Shown: positions 6,733 through 16,145, counted from the stretch's first letter. The stretch: DNA of 28,094 bases from F23-D06 sp045116675 (GCA_045116675.1 JBGUMF010000030.1:1-28094); one strand, 5' to 3'. Program-made: numbers and translations. Notes: generated by a model from the letters alone, not told the origin.

Positions 6733-6808
6733 CAATTTTTTTCATACACTCGGCAATAAAAAAATAAAAAAAAAATTCACCCCCTTTCCACGGCAATCAA
6801 AAAAAGTG

Positions 6809-6816
6809 TATTTTTG
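6809..6816 (+). promoter_or_regulatory. -7 promoter element TATTTTTG of tRNA-Gln and perhaps nusA-infB-pdxA
   Basis: TATTTTTG fits TAnnTTTG and lies 23 nt before the tRNA-Gln 5' end. TTTC at 6785-6788 is a near -33 box with a 20-nt spacer. No other promoter motif is visible before nusA. Confidence 0.65.
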
Positions 6817-6839
6817 CAGCCTCAATTGATGAAAGGCAT

Positions 6840-6910
6840 TGAGCTATGGTGTAACGGTAGCACTACGGTTTTTGGTACCGTCTGTGTAGGTTCGAATCCT
6901 GCTAGCTCAA
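6840..6910 (+). tRNA. tRNA-Gln, anticodon TTG
   Basis: The acceptor TGAGCTA pairs perfectly with TAGCTCA. The D arm is GTGT/GCAC, the anticodon stem ACGGT/ACCGT with loop TTTTGGT (anticodon TTG, Gln), and the T arm GTAGG/CCTGC with loop TTCGAAT. The discriminator is A and CCA is not encoded. A terminator hairpin follows 8 nt later, then nusA. Confidence 0.93.
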
Positions 6911-6918
6911 CACGATGG

Positions 6919-6948
6919 AACTCTCACCCGTATGGTGGGAGTTTTTTT
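6919..6948 (+). terminator. Intrinsic terminator or attenuator between tRNA-Gln and nusA
   Basis: A 10-bp stem (AACTCTCACC / GGTGGGAGTT, one U-G pair) with loop CGTAT is followed by a run of T. It should end the tRNA-Gln transcript. Because no promoter motif is seen between it and nusA, nusA expression may depend on read-through here. Confidence 0.8.
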
Positions 6949-7011
6949 ATACAAAAAGCGAGTAATAAGACAATTAAAACGATAGAAAAACAACAAATTA
7001 AAAGAATAACA

Positions 7012-8259
7012 ATGGAAGAACATGTAAATCTTATCGACACATTTGCGGAATTCAAGGAATCCAAAAGTATCGATCGTGAAACGCTGATGCACATTCTGGA
7101 AGACGTTTTCCGTGCCGCCTTAGTCAAGAAATACGGACCGGACGCGCAATTCTCCATCATCGTCAATGTGGACCGCGGTGACCTGGAGATCCAGCACTCG
7201 CTGGAGATTGTGGAAGACGGGGAGGTGGAAGATCCCGCCAACCAGATCGCCCTTTCGGATGCCATCAAAATTGAGCCCGACTTCGAGATTGGCGAGGAAG
7301 TGGTGGAGAACATCAAGCTGACGGACTTCGCCCGCCGCGAGATCCTGGCCCTGCGCCAGAACCTCAGCACGAAGATTTCCGAATATGAGAAGGATGTCAT
7401 CTACAAGAAATATGAGAACAAGGTCGGTGAAATCATCAGCGGTGAGGTCAACCAGGTGTGGCGCAAGGAGATCTTGGTTTATGACGAGGATCATGTGGAG
7501 CTGGTTCTTCCCAAATCCGAGCAGATTCCTACTGACAAGTACAAGAAGGGTGACACGCTGACGGCGGTGGTGGCCCGCGTGGAAATCCAGTCTTCCACGC
7601 CGCGCATCATCATTTCGCGCACCTCGCCGGTGTTCCTCGAGCGCCTCATGGAATCCGAGATTCCGGAGATTTACGACGGGCTGATCACCATCCGCAACGT
7701 GGTACGTGCCCCGGGCGAGCGTGCCAAAGTGCTGGTGGAATCCTTCGACGACCGCATTGACCCCGTGGGTGCCTGCGTGGGCATGAAGGGAAGCCGCATC
7801 CACAGCATCGTGCGCGAACTCCGCAACGAGAACATCGACATCATCAACTACACCGCCAACAACGAGCTGCTCATCGCCCGCGCCCTGAGCCCGGCCAAGA
7901 TTTCCTCCATCGAACTGGATGAGGAGAACAAGACCGCCAACGTATATATGAAGTCCGAAGAGGTCTCCCTAGCCATCGGCAAGGGTGGATACAACATCAA
8001 ACTGGCCTCCAAACTGTCAGGCTATGAGATTGACGTGTTCCGCGATGACATCGACCAGGAGGAGGACGTGCCGTTGACCGAATTCGCCGACGTGTTCGAC
8101 CAGTGGGTTATCGACGCCTTCATCAACATCGGCTGCGACACGGCCAAGAGCGTGCTCGCCCTCGACCGCGACGAGCTCATCAGACGTACCGACCTTGAGG
8201 AGGAGACCGTGGATGCCATGATCGAAGCCGTAAAGGACGAGCTGGACATCACCGAATAA
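7012..8259 (+). CDS. nusA: Transcription termination/antitermination factor NusA
   Basis: NusA binds RNA polymerase and nascent RNA and modulates pausing, termination and antitermination. The ATG at 7012 (MEEHVNLIDTFAEFKE) is chosen because the longer open frame runs back through the tRNA-Gln gene. The 415-residue product has the N-terminal RNAP-binding domain (about 1-125), an S1 domain (about 135-200), and two KH domains (GACVGMKGSRIHSIVREL and SLAIGKGGYNIKLASKL). It ends in a short helix-hairpin-helix tail (INIGCDTAKSVLALDRDEL). Unlike many bacteria, including many Bacteroidota, rimP is not directly upstream; tRNA-Gln and a terminator take that place. infB follows after 61 nt. Confidence 0.96.
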   Translation: MEEHVNLIDTFAEFKESKSIDRETLMHILEDVFRAALVKKYGPDAQFSIIVNVDRGDLEIQHSLEIVEDGEVEDPANQIALSDAIKIEPDFEIGEEVVENIKLTDFARREILALRQNLSTKISEYEKDVIYKKYENKVGEIISGEVNQVWRKEILVYDEDHVELVLPKSEQIPTDKYKKGDTLTAVVARVEIQSSTPRIIISRTSPVFLERLMESEIPEIYDGLITIRNVVRAPGERAKVLVESFDDRIDPVGACVGMKGSRIHSIVRELRNENIDIINYTANNELLIARALSPAKISSIELDEENKTANVYMKSEEVSLAIGKGGYNIKLASKLSGYEIDVFRDDIDQEEDVPLTEFADVFDQWVIDAFINIGCDTAKSVLALDRDELIRRTDLEEETVDAMIEAVKDELDITE

Positions 8260-8320
8260 AAAACACTCACAATTCCAATACCATAACCCTTATCGCAAAT
8301 CGCAAGTTTTAATACATTAT

Positions 8321-11251
8321 ATGCCAGAGGAAAAAAGAAAAATACCGCGTTTAGGAAAGGCTGCCGGGGAGTTTAATGTCTCCATCGGCACCATCACCGC
8401 TTTGCTCAAAAAGAAAAACTTCGATATCGAGGATAACCCCAACACCAAACTCACGGAGGAGATCTACGACATCCTGCTCCATGAGTTTGCCAAGGACAAG
8501 CAGGGAAAAGCTGAAGCCGACAAGATTGAAATCGGCACTATCAGTGCCAAAGTCAAATCCGAAGCCAAAACGGAGGTGAAGGCTCCTGCCAAGACCGAGG
8601 AACCCGAGGAGGTGACGGATGACAATCCCCTCATCATCAAGAATACGGGCTTCACTCCCCAGCACATTGAAACCGAGATTCCGTCCCTGAAAGTGGTCGG
8701 GAAAATAGACCTTGGGGAAGGGAAAAGCACCAAGAAGTCCAAGGAGACGAAAGAAGAGGCTGAGGTCCAGAACGCGGATGAGCCCGAAACCTCTTCCGGG
8801 CAGCCGGAGGTTACAGAGACTGCCGAGCCCGCAAAGGAGGCCACGGAGCCGAAAGCCCCCAAGGTGCCCGAGCACATTGAGACGGTCGTGACCACTCTGG
8901 AGCAGCCTAAGATCATTGACAAAATCGACTTGTCCACGCTGGAACGGAAGAAGAAATCCGGCAAGAAGAAAGAAGCTGCCCCGGCGAACGTGACCGAGCC
9001 GGCGGAGCCGAAAACCGAAACTGAAACAGCAGCTCCCGCCGAAGAGAAGGAGACGACAACTCCAATCTCCCCTCTCTCCTACCGTCCCGATTCCGACCGC
9101 AAGGTGGAATTCATTGAAACCAAGGTGGAGAAAATCCAGGGGCCGAAAATCATGGGCAAAATCGAGCTGCCCGTGGAGAAGCCCAAGGATTCGAACAAGA
9201 AGGACAACCGAGGCGGCGGAAACAACGCGGATGCCGACAAGAAGAAAAAGAAGAGAAAGCGCATCATCAAGCAAGCGGGCGTTAAGGCTAACGGCGGCAA
9301 GGACGACCGTGGAGCCAAGGCCGAACCCGAAAAGGTGGAGATCTCTCCGGAAGACATCCAGCGTCGTATCAAAGAGACCAAACAGCGTCTGGAACCTACT
9401 GGCAAAACCAAAGCAGCCAAGCGCAGAAAAGAGAAACGCCAACTCATCCACGAACGTATAGAGGAACAGGAGCTTCAGGAGATTGAAAACCAGAAGATCC
9501 TGAAAGTCACGGAATTCCTGACAGCCAACGAGCTGGCCACCATGATGAACAAGCCCGTAAACGACATCATCGCCACGTGTATGAGCATCGGCCTGTTCGT
9601 CTCCATCAACCAGCGGTTGGATGCCGAGACCATCTCCCTGCTGGCGGAGGAATTCGGATTCCAGATTGAGTTCATCGGCGCGGATGCTGAAGACGGTGAG
9701 AACGGCAACGATGCCGACGCTCCGGAAGATCTGCAGCCCCGTCACCCGATTATCACCGTCATGGGTCATGTGGACCATGGTAAGACATCCCTGTTGGACT
9801 ACATCCGCAAGACCAACGTCATTGCCGGTGAGGCTGGCGGCATCACGCAGCACATCGGTGCCTATCTGGTGCAGCTGCCTGACGGGCGGAAGATCACCTT
9901 CCTGGACACGCCGGGCCACGAGGCCTTCACCGCCATGCGTGCCCGCGGTGCACGTATCACCGACCTCTGTATCATCGTCATCGCCGCCGACGACGCGGTG
10001 ATGCCACAGACCGTGGAGGCTATCAACCACGCACAGGCCGCCGGCGTTCCCATGGTGTTCGCCATCACGAAGATTGACAAGCCCAACGCCGATGTGGACC
10101 GCATCAAGAGTGAGCTGGCCAACATGAACATCCTTGTGGAAGACTGGGGTGGCAAATACCAGTGTCAGGAGATTGATGCCAAGCATGGTACCAATGTTCA
10201 GGAACTGCTCGAAAAGGTGTTGTTAGAGGCAGACCTGCTTGACTTGAAGGCCAATCCGAACCGTCCCGGTGTGGGTGCTGTCATCGAATCCGCCTTGGAC
10301 AAAGGTCGCGGTTATGTGGCCAAAGTGCTGGTGCAGAACGGTACGCTGTCGGTGGGTGACCCCATCCTGGCCGGCAGCTGTTTCGGAAAAGTCAAGGCTA
10401 TGTTCAACGAGCGTAACCAGGCGGTGAAGAGCGTGGGTCCCGCCACGCCGGTGCTGCTGTTAGGCTTGAATGGTGCTCCGCAGGCCGGTGACTCCTTCAA
10501 GGTATGCGAAACCGAGCAGGAGGCCCGCAATGTGGCCACCAAGCGTGCCCGTCTGGCCCGCGAGATGGGCCTGCGCACGCAGAAGCACATCACGCTCGAC
10601 GAAATCGGACGCCGTATCGCCATCGGCGACTTCAAAGAGCTGAACATCATCGTCAAGGGCGATGTGGACGGTTCTGTGGAAGCCCTCTCCGGCGAGCTGC
10701 TCAAGCTCTCCACCGAGCAGGTCCAGGTCAACGTCATCCACAAATCGGTGGGTGCCGTGACGGAAACCGACGTCATGCTGGCTACCGCCTCCAACGCCCT
10801 CATCGTGGCCTTCCAGGTGCGTCCCACCGCCGGTGCGCGCAAGACGGCAGAGGCTGAGCAGATCGACATCCGCACCTATTCCATCATCTACCAGGCTATC
10901 AACGAGATCAAAGACGCTATCGCCGGTATGCATTCGCCGGAGATCCGCGAGAAGGTGGTGGCCAACATTGAAATCCGCGAGGTGTTTCACATCTCCAAGG
11001 TCGGCAATGTGGCCGGCTGTATGGTGCTGGACGGCAAGCTGCAGCGTTCCACAAGAATACGCCTCATCCGCGACGGTATCGTCATCTACACCGGCAAGCT
11101 CGGCTCCCTGCGCCGCTTCAAGGATGACGTCAAAGAGGTGGTCTCCGGTCAGGACTGCGGTCTGAACATCGACGGCTGCAACGACATCAAGATCGGCGAC
11201 ATCATCGAAGGTTACGAAGAGTACGAAGTTGCTTATAATCCTAACAAATAA
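8321..11251 (+). CDS. infB: Translation initiation factor IF-2
   Basis: IF-2 is the GTPase that brings fMet-tRNA to the 30S subunit and promotes subunit joining. The 976-residue product starts with an IF2-N domain (LGKAAGEFNVSIGTITALLKK). A long charged linker (about 60-380) follows, carrying three imperfect repeats of the type (H/F)IET...KI(D/E)L at about 115-131, 185-204 and 264-283. A second IF2-N-like segment precedes the G domain. The G motifs are GHVDHGKT (about 481-488), DTPGHEAF and TKIDKPNAD. Domains II to IV complete the C-terminus. The long linker is usual for Bacteroidota. infB lies in the nusA-infB-pdxA run, with an 11-nt gap to pdxA. Confidence 0.97.
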   Translation: MPEEKRKIPRLGKAAGEFNVSIGTITALLKKKNFDIEDNPNTKLTEEIYDILLHEFAKDKQGKAEADKIEIGTISAKVKSEAKTEVKAPAKTEEPEEVTDDNPLIIKNTGFTPQHIETEIPSLKVVGKIDLGEGKSTKKSKETKEEAEVQNADEPETSSGQPEVTETAEPAKEATEPKAPKVPEHIETVVTTLEQPKIIDKIDLSTLERKKKSGKKKEAAPANVTEPAEPKTETETAAPAEEKETTTPISPLSYRPDSDRKVEFIETKVEKIQGPKIMGKIELPVEKPKDSNKKDNRGGGNNADADKKKKKRKRIIKQAGVKANGGKDDRGAKAEPEKVEISPEDIQRRIKETKQRLEPTGKTKAAKRRKEKRQLIHERIEEQELQEIENQKILKVTEFLTANELATMMNKPVNDIIATCMSIGLFVSINQRLDAETISLLAEEFGFQIEFIGADAEDGENGNDADAPEDLQPRHPIITVMGHVDHGKTSLLDYIRKTNVIAGEAGGITQHIGAYLVQLPDGRKITFLDTPGHEAFTAMRARGARITDLCIIVIAADDAVMPQTVEAINHAQAAGVPMVFAITKIDKPNADVDRIKSELANMNILVEDWGGKYQCQEIDAKHGTNVQELLEKVLLEADLLDLKANPNRPGVGAVIESALDKGRGYVAKVLVQNGTLSVGDPILAGSCFGKVKAMFNERNQAVKSVGPATPVLLLGLNGAPQAGDSFKVCETEQEARNVATKRARLAREMGLRTQKHITLDEIGRRIAIGDFKELNIIVKGDVDGSVEALSGELLKLSTEQVQVNVIHKSVGAVTETDVMLATASNALIVAFQVRPTAGARKTAEAEQIDIRTYSIIYQAINEIKDAIAGMHSPEIREKVVANIEIREVFHISKVGNVAGCMVLDGKLQRSTRIRLIRDGIVIYTGKLGSLRRFKDDVKEVVSGQDCGLNIDGCNDIKIGDIIEGYEEYEVAYNPNK

Positions 11252-11262
11252 CCCTACTCATT

Positions 11263-12273
11263 ATGGCTGACAACAAACTCTACAAAATCGGTATCACGCA
11301 CGGCGACCTCAACAGCATCAGCTACGAGGTCATCATCAAGGCACTCAGCGACTATAAGATCATGGAGCTTTGCACGCCCATCGTTTATGGCTTGGTCAAA
11401 GCCGCTTCCTACCACCGAAAATATATGGAGATGCCGGATTTCTCGTTCCAGTTCATCAAGAACACCGAGCAGACATCCAACAAACGCCCCAACCTCATCA
11501 ACCTTTACGATGAAGAGGTCAAGATTGAGTTGGGCTCTTCCACGAAGGTTGCCGGACAGATGGCGGAGCGGGCCCTGTATGCCGCGGGCCGCGACTTGAA
11601 GAACAAAAACATCGACGCCATTGTCACGGGGCCTATCAACAAGCACAACATCCAATCCGAAAAGTTCAAATTCCCCGGTCACACCGAGTTTTTCGAACAT
11701 TATTTTGGTGGACAGGACAAGAAATCCATGATGATGATGGTGGCCGAAGGGCTGCGCATGGGATTCGTTACCAACCATGTGTCCGTAAATGACATTGCCC
11801 CCACCATAAACAAGGATTTGATTTACAGAAAGATAGAAATCCTTAACAGCTCCTTGAAACAGGATTTCGCCATTGACAACCCCACTATTGCCGTCTTGGC
11901 ACTCAACCCTCATGCGGGTGACGAGGGGCTGATTGGTGATGAAGAGGCCAACCACATCCGCCCGGCCATCGAGCTGGCGTTCCACAACCACATCAACGCC
12001 TTCGGGCCGTTCCCTGCCGATGGTTTCTTCGCCACGGGCGGATACCGGAAATTCGATGCCGTGCTGGCCATGTACCACGACCAAGGCATGATTCCGTTCA
12101 AGCTGTTGGGTAAAGACGGCGTGAACTTTACCGCCGGGCTACCCATCGTGCGGACCTCGCCCGCACACGGCACCGCCTACGACATTGCCGGCAAGAATCA
12201 AGCCGACGGGCAGTCCATGCGCAACGCCATCTACCTGGCTATCGACATCCTTCGGAACCGCGAACGGCAGTAA
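11263..12273 (+). CDS. pdxA: 4-hydroxythreonine-4-phosphate dehydrogenase PdxA
   Basis: PdxA oxidises 4-phosphohydroxy-L-threonine in the DXP-dependent pyridoxal-phosphate pathway. The 336-residue product shows VTGPINKH, FPGHTEF, ALNPHAGDEG, GPFPADG, YHDQGMIPFK and TSPAHGTAYDIAGK. The three metal-binding histidines expected from the family are present (His172 in NHVSV, His217 in NPHAGD, His272 in YHDQG). The N-terminal motif, usually GDxxGIGxE, reads GDLNSISYE, so both glycines are serine. It starts 11 nt after infB and is probably co-transcribed with it. A strong terminator follows. The family also contains close relatives acting on other hydroxy-phosphates, but the overall match favours PdxA. 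Confidence 0.93.
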   Translation: MADNKLYKIGITHGDLNSISYEVIIKALSDYKIMELCTPIVYGLVKAASYHRKYMEMPDFSFQFIKNTEQTSNKRPNLINLYDEEVKIELGSSTKVAGQMAERALYAAGRDLKNKNIDAIVTGPINKHNIQSEKFKFPGHTEFFEHYFGGQDKKSMMMMVAEGLRMGFVTNHVSVNDIAPTINKDLIYRKIEILNSSLKQDFAIDNPTIAVLALNPHAGDEGLIGDEEANHIRPAIELAFHNHINAFGPFPADGFFATGGYRKFDAVLAMYHDQGMIPFKLLGKDGVNFTAGLPIVRTSPAHGTAYDIAGKNQADGQSMRNAIYLAIDILRNRERQ

Positions 12274-12325
12274 CACATTTTAACACGTTTACGGAAACTC
12301 CCATATTCATTTTTTGATTATTTTT

Positions 12326-12363
12326 GCGGCTGCAAATTTCAGATTGTAGCCGCATTTTTTTTT
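12326..12363 (+). terminator. Intrinsic terminator after pdxA
   Basis: A 10-bp stem (GCGGCTGCAA / TTGTAGCCGC, one G-U pair) with an 8-nt loop is followed by A and nine T. It ends the nusA-infB-pdxA transcript, 53 nt after the pdxA stop. Confidence 0.85.
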
Positions 12364-12407
12364 AATATCCGGCGTACAACATCTTATTTGTTATACCACT
12401 CATAAAA

Positions 12408-13145
12408 TTGAAAATGATTATGAAAAAACTGCTCTCCTTATTCCTTATCTTTCTGATGGCTTCCAGCGTGATAGCCCAACCCGGCAGCGGACGTCCCCAT
12501 CCTAACACGCCCAACAATCCGGGTGCCCCCCAACATCACAATCCCATGCCCCCAATGAGACATACTGTCACACTATCTTCGGATCATGGCGAGCTGTTCC
12601 AGGTGTATGTGGATGGCGATATTGTGAACCGGCAGCCGATGAACTCCGTGGTCGTGAATGATTTGTCCCCGAAACCACATGATCTGTATGTGGTTCTCAA
12701 ACGTCCTGCCGATAAAATCGTGATGTTGAACTACACGCCGTCGATGCCCTCCGAGCATCTCAAGGTTTTATTTAACCCTCGAAACAGCACTCTGGAGATC
12801 ATCACACCGCACCAACACCAAGCTGATTATACTCCTGTTCCGGAAATGCCACGCGTGTGTACACCCGAAGAGGCTGAGAGAATGTATCAAACCCTGAAGA
12901 AAGAATCTTTTGATGAAAACCGTCTCAATATGGCCAAATTCATGGTACCCAGCAACCGATTGTTGGCTATCCAAATCAAGCATTTGGCCGAAAGCTTCTC
13001 ATTTGACAAATCAAAAGTGGACTTCCTGAAATTCGCCTACGATTTCTGTGTGGATCCGAACAACTATTATACATGTCTGGAGGTCCTCACTTTTGCGAAA
13101 GACAAGGAAGATGTGATGAAACACATTCAAAGTAAGAAAAGATAG
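12408..13145 (+). CDS. Exported DUF4476-domain protein
   Basis: The 245-residue product has a Sec signal peptide (LLSLFLIFLMASSVIAQ), then a Pro/His/Asn-rich stretch (about 25-50), then a beta-rich segment resembling a PEGA-like fold (LFQVYVDGDIVNRQP). The C-terminal helical domain (about 155-245) fits DUF4476 (PF14771): FDENRLNMAKF, FDKSKVDFLKFAYDFCVDPNNYY. The molecular function of DUF4476 is not known. The first of three nearby in-frame ATGs is used here; the one at 12420 is just as plausible. It is followed 17 nt later by the M16 peptidase, so the pair may be one transcription unit. Confidence 0.8.
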   Translation: MKMIMKKLLSLFLIFLMASSVIAQPGSGRPHPNTPNNPGAPQHHNPMPPMRHTVTLSSDHGELFQVYVDGDIVNRQPMNSVVVNDLSPKPHDLYVVLKRPADKIVMLNYTPSMPSEHLKVLFNPRNSTLEIITPHQHQADYTPVPEMPRVCTPEEAERMYQTLKKESFDENRLNMAKFMVPSNRLLAIQIKHLAESFSFDKSKVDFLKFAYDFCVDPNNYYTCLEVLTFAKDKEDVMKHIQSKKR

Positions 13146-13162
13146 AATTTAAATTTTATAAT

Positions 13163-16078
13163 ATGAAACGCAACTTTATCGCAACAATGCTGCTGTCAGT
13201 CTTTTGTCTCCTGACTTTCAGCACTTTCGCGCAGAATTACCACAAGGAGACCTATCAGAACGACCCGATGAACGTCATCCACTACACGCTGGATAACGGT
13301 CTGCAGGTGTTCATGTCGGTGAACAAGGACGTGCCACGCATCCAGACCTACATTGCGGTACGCGTGGGCAGCAAGAACGACCCTGCCGAGTCCACCGGCC
13401 TTTCCCACTATCTGGAGCACCTGATGTTCAAGGGCACTAACCACTTCGGCACCCTCGACTGGGCCAAGGAGCAGGTGCAATTGAAGGAGATTGAACGGCT
13501 GTACGAGGTCTATAACCACACCACCGACCCCGCGCAACGCAAGGCCATCTATCATCTCATCGACTCCGTTTCTTACGAGGCATCCAAATATGCCATCCCG
13601 AACGAGTACGACAAGATGATGTCGATGATTGGGGCACTAAACACCAATGCTTTCACGTCCAACGACATGACGGTCTATCAGGAGGATATCCCGAGCAACG
13701 AGCTGGAACGCTGGCTCATGATTGAAAGCGACCGTTTTTCCAATGCTGTCTTCCGTCTGTTCCATACCGAGCTGGAAGCTGTGTATGAGGAGAAGAACAT
13801 GAACATGGCCAAAGATTCCCGCACCGCCTATGAGAAACTGAACGAAGCTCTGTTCCCGCACCATCCGTATGGCACGCAAACGACCATCGGCACCATTGAA
13901 CATCTGAAAAACCCGTCATTGACTAACATCAACAAGCATTACAACACATATTATGTGCCTAACAACTACTGTATCGCCATGTCGGGCGACTTTGATCCAG
14001 ATCAAGCTATCAGATTGATTGACAAATATTTCGGAAAAATTCAACCCAAGTACATCCCTGACTTCACCTATGTAAAGGAACAACCCATCCGCACCGTGAA
14101 GGTTGAGGAAGTGTATGGATTAGAGCCGGCAAACGTGCAGATCGGCTTCCGCATTGATGCGGGTACCGGTTCCCAAGACGTGCTTCTCGCCGAGATGGTG
14201 GATGCCGTGTTGATGAATGGTTCCTGCGGTATCATTGATGAGAACATCAACCAAAAACAGCTGGCGCAATATGCCGCTTCCGGTGTGAGCGACATGAACG
14301 ACTACGCCTACTTCCGCCTTATCGGTATGCCCAAGCAGGGACAGACGCTTGAACAATTGAAAGACCTTCTTCTTAAGCAAATTGAGATTCTGAAATCCGG
14401 CAATTGGGATGCTGATTTGCTGACCGCCGCCATCAACAACCGCAAACTTTCCAATATGAAATCGCTGGAAAGCAATACCAATCGTGCGATGGCGATGGCA
14501 ATGGCCTACCTTGCACACCAGAACTGGCAGGATGTCATCAACGAAACCGAGAACATGAGCCTGGTGACCAAAGAGGATGTCATCGACTTTGCAAAACGTA
14601 TCTTCAAGAATAACAACTATGTGGTGGTTTACAAACGTCAGGGCGAGCAGCGCAACGTGCAAAAAGTGGATAAGCCTGAAATCACCCCTGTGGTCATGAA
14701 CCGCGATGTAGAGAGCGAATTCCTGAAAAACATCAAGAACATAAAGGTCAATCCCATTGAGCCTGTTTTCGTGGATTTCAACAGGGATATGAAGAAAGGT
14801 AAAGCCAACGGCAATGAGATTCTGTATGTGCAGAACACCGACAACGGCCGCTTCCAGCTGATTTACCGTTACAACTATGGCCGCTTTTATGATAAGAAGG
14901 CAGGCATCACTAATGAATTTCTGGATCAGTTGGAGAGTGAGAACCGCACGCTCAGCCAGATCAACCGCGCCATGTACGACCTCGCGTGCGACTACAGCAT
15001 CAGCTTCGGCGACAAGTATGCTCGCGTCACCATCTCCGGTCTTAGCGAGAATATGGAGAAGGCCATCGCTATTGTGGAAGATATTCTCAACAATCCTAAG
15101 ATCTCCGACGAGTCAGTCCAAAACTCCATCCAGGATGTGTTGAAATCCCGTAACGATGCCAAATCGCGCCAGCAAACCATCTTCTCAAAAATGGTGAGTT
15201 ATGCTTCTTACGGTAAGGACAACATCCGCAAATATTTCGTCAGCAATGATGAAGTGAAAAAGATTACGGCGCAAGATGTCATCAACCAGATTAAGACGAT
15301 GACCTCGCAGCCGCAGCGCATTCTCTATTACGGCGATCTCAGTCTCACTGACCTGCAAAAGGTTATCACCGACAAGCACAGCGTGCATCCGGCCAAGAAA
15401 CCCGTGAAGATGGGTCCCGACTACGACCGTCTGCCCACGAGGGACAACAAAGTCTATTTCGCCCATTACGACGCCAAGCAGTCGCTGTGCCGTCAGCTGA
15501 CGACCTCCGTGCCGGCACCCGCCAACTGGGCTCTTACCCCCTACGTGATGATGTACAACGAGTATTTCGGAGGCAGTATGAACTCCATCGTCTTCCAGGA
15601 AATCCGTGAAAAGCGTTCTTTGGCCTACTCTGCCGCTGCCTACTATGTTGAACCGGATGAAAAGGGCAAATTATATTTCAACATGACCCACATCGGAACG
15701 CAGAACGACAAGCTGACAGATGCTCTGGAGGCCTTCACCGACCTGATGGACAACATGCCGGTATCGGAACTGAACTTCAACTTGGCAAAGGAATCCCTGA
15801 TTGCGCAATTCCGCACCAACCGCACGCGCAAGATGTCCGTCATCAACAATTACCTGAGATACGAAGAGATGGGGCTGAAAACCCCGCAAGGCCGTGCCAA
15901 CTATAATGCCATCCAAAAGATGACCATTGATGATGTGGTGAATTTCAACAAGACCTACATCAAGGGCCAGAAGAGAGTGGTGGTCGTCCTCGGCAACAAG
16001 AACGAGGTCGATTTGAAGGGATTGGAGAAATACGGCAAGGTGACCACACTGACGTTGGATGAGATTTTCGGCTACTAA
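13163..16078 (+). CDS. Exported M16-family (pitrilysin/insulinase-type) zinc metallopeptidase
   Basis: The 971-residue product has a signal peptide (LLSVFCLLTFSTFAQ) and two M16 halves. The first carries the inverted zinc motif His82-Tyr-Leu-Glu85-His86, with the third ligand Glu in the segment ELEAVYEE (about 203-210). An insertion of about 50 residues (VQLKEIERLYEVYN...) lies between the motif and that Glu. The second half (about 560-971) lacks HxxEH and keeps the REKRSLAYS segment, as usual for the structural half. It probably degrades peptides in the periplasm. A 9-bp-stem terminator follows the stop. Confidence 0.93.
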   Translation: MKRNFIATMLLSVFCLLTFSTFAQNYHKETYQNDPMNVIHYTLDNGLQVFMSVNKDVPRIQTYIAVRVGSKNDPAESTGLSHYLEHLMFKGTNHFGTLDWAKEQVQLKEIERLYEVYNHTTDPAQRKAIYHLIDSVSYEASKYAIPNEYDKMMSMIGALNTNAFTSNDMTVYQEDIPSNELERWLMIESDRFSNAVFRLFHTELEAVYEEKNMNMAKDSRTAYEKLNEALFPHHPYGTQTTIGTIEHLKNPSLTNINKHYNTYYVPNNYCIAMSGDFDPDQAIRLIDKYFGKIQPKYIPDFTYVKEQPIRTVKVEEVYGLEPANVQIGFRIDAGTGSQDVLLAEMVDAVLMNGSCGIIDENINQKQLAQYAASGVSDMNDYAYFRLIGMPKQGQTLEQLKDLLLKQIEILKSGNWDADLLTAAINNRKLSNMKSLESNTNRAMAMAMAYLAHQNWQDVINETENMSLVTKEDVIDFAKRIFKNNNYVVVYKRQGEQRNVQKVDKPEITPVVMNRDVESEFLKNIKNIKVNPIEPVFVDFNRDMKKGKANGNEILYVQNTDNGRFQLIYRYNYGRFYDKKAGITNEFLDQLESENRTLSQINRAMYDLACDYSISFGDKYARVTISGLSENMEKAIAIVEDILNNPKISDESVQNSIQDVLKSRNDAKSRQQTIFSKMVSYASYGKDNIRKYFVSNDEVKKITAQDVINQIKTMTSQPQRILYYGDLSLTDLQKVITDKHSVHPAKKPVKMGPDYDRLPTRDNKVYFAHYDAKQSLCRQLTTSVPAPANWALTPYVMMYNEYFGGSMNSIVFQEIREKRSLAYSAAAYYVEPDEKGKLYFNMTHIGTQNDKLTDALEAFTDLMDNMPVSELNFNLAKESLIAQFRTNRTRKMSVINNYLRYEEMGLKTPQGRANYNAIQKMTIDDVVNFNKTYIKGQKRVVVVLGNKNEVDLKGLEKYGKVTTLTLDEIFGY

Positions 16079-16106
16079 TCGGCTTTTAGCTTTCAGGATT
16101 TTATAA

Positions 16107-16143
16107 AAGGGACTGTTCTATTGGGAGCAGTCCCTTTTTTTCT
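16107..16143 (+). terminator. Intrinsic terminator after the M16 peptidase
   Basis: A perfect 9-bp stem (AAGGGACTG / CAGTCCCTT) with a 12-nt loop is followed by a run of T. On the other side lies the end of the histidine-kinase remnant. Confidence 0.85.
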
Positions 16144-16145
16144 CA

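Noticed and set aside
6814..7011. Extension of nusA upstream to 6814
   Set aside because: The extension runs through the tRNA-Gln gene and the terminator hairpin; the NusA family start fits the ATG at 7012.
8351..10186. A 611-codon minus-strand frame opposite infB
   Set aside because: It is a mirror of the Lys/Glu-rich IF-2 linker and G domain, with no recognisable domain.
12319..12326. TATTTTTG promoter-like motif before the DUF4476 gene
   Set aside because: It directly abuts the pdxA terminator hairpin, so a transcript would begin inside the stem and run into the T-run. It may be a chance match.
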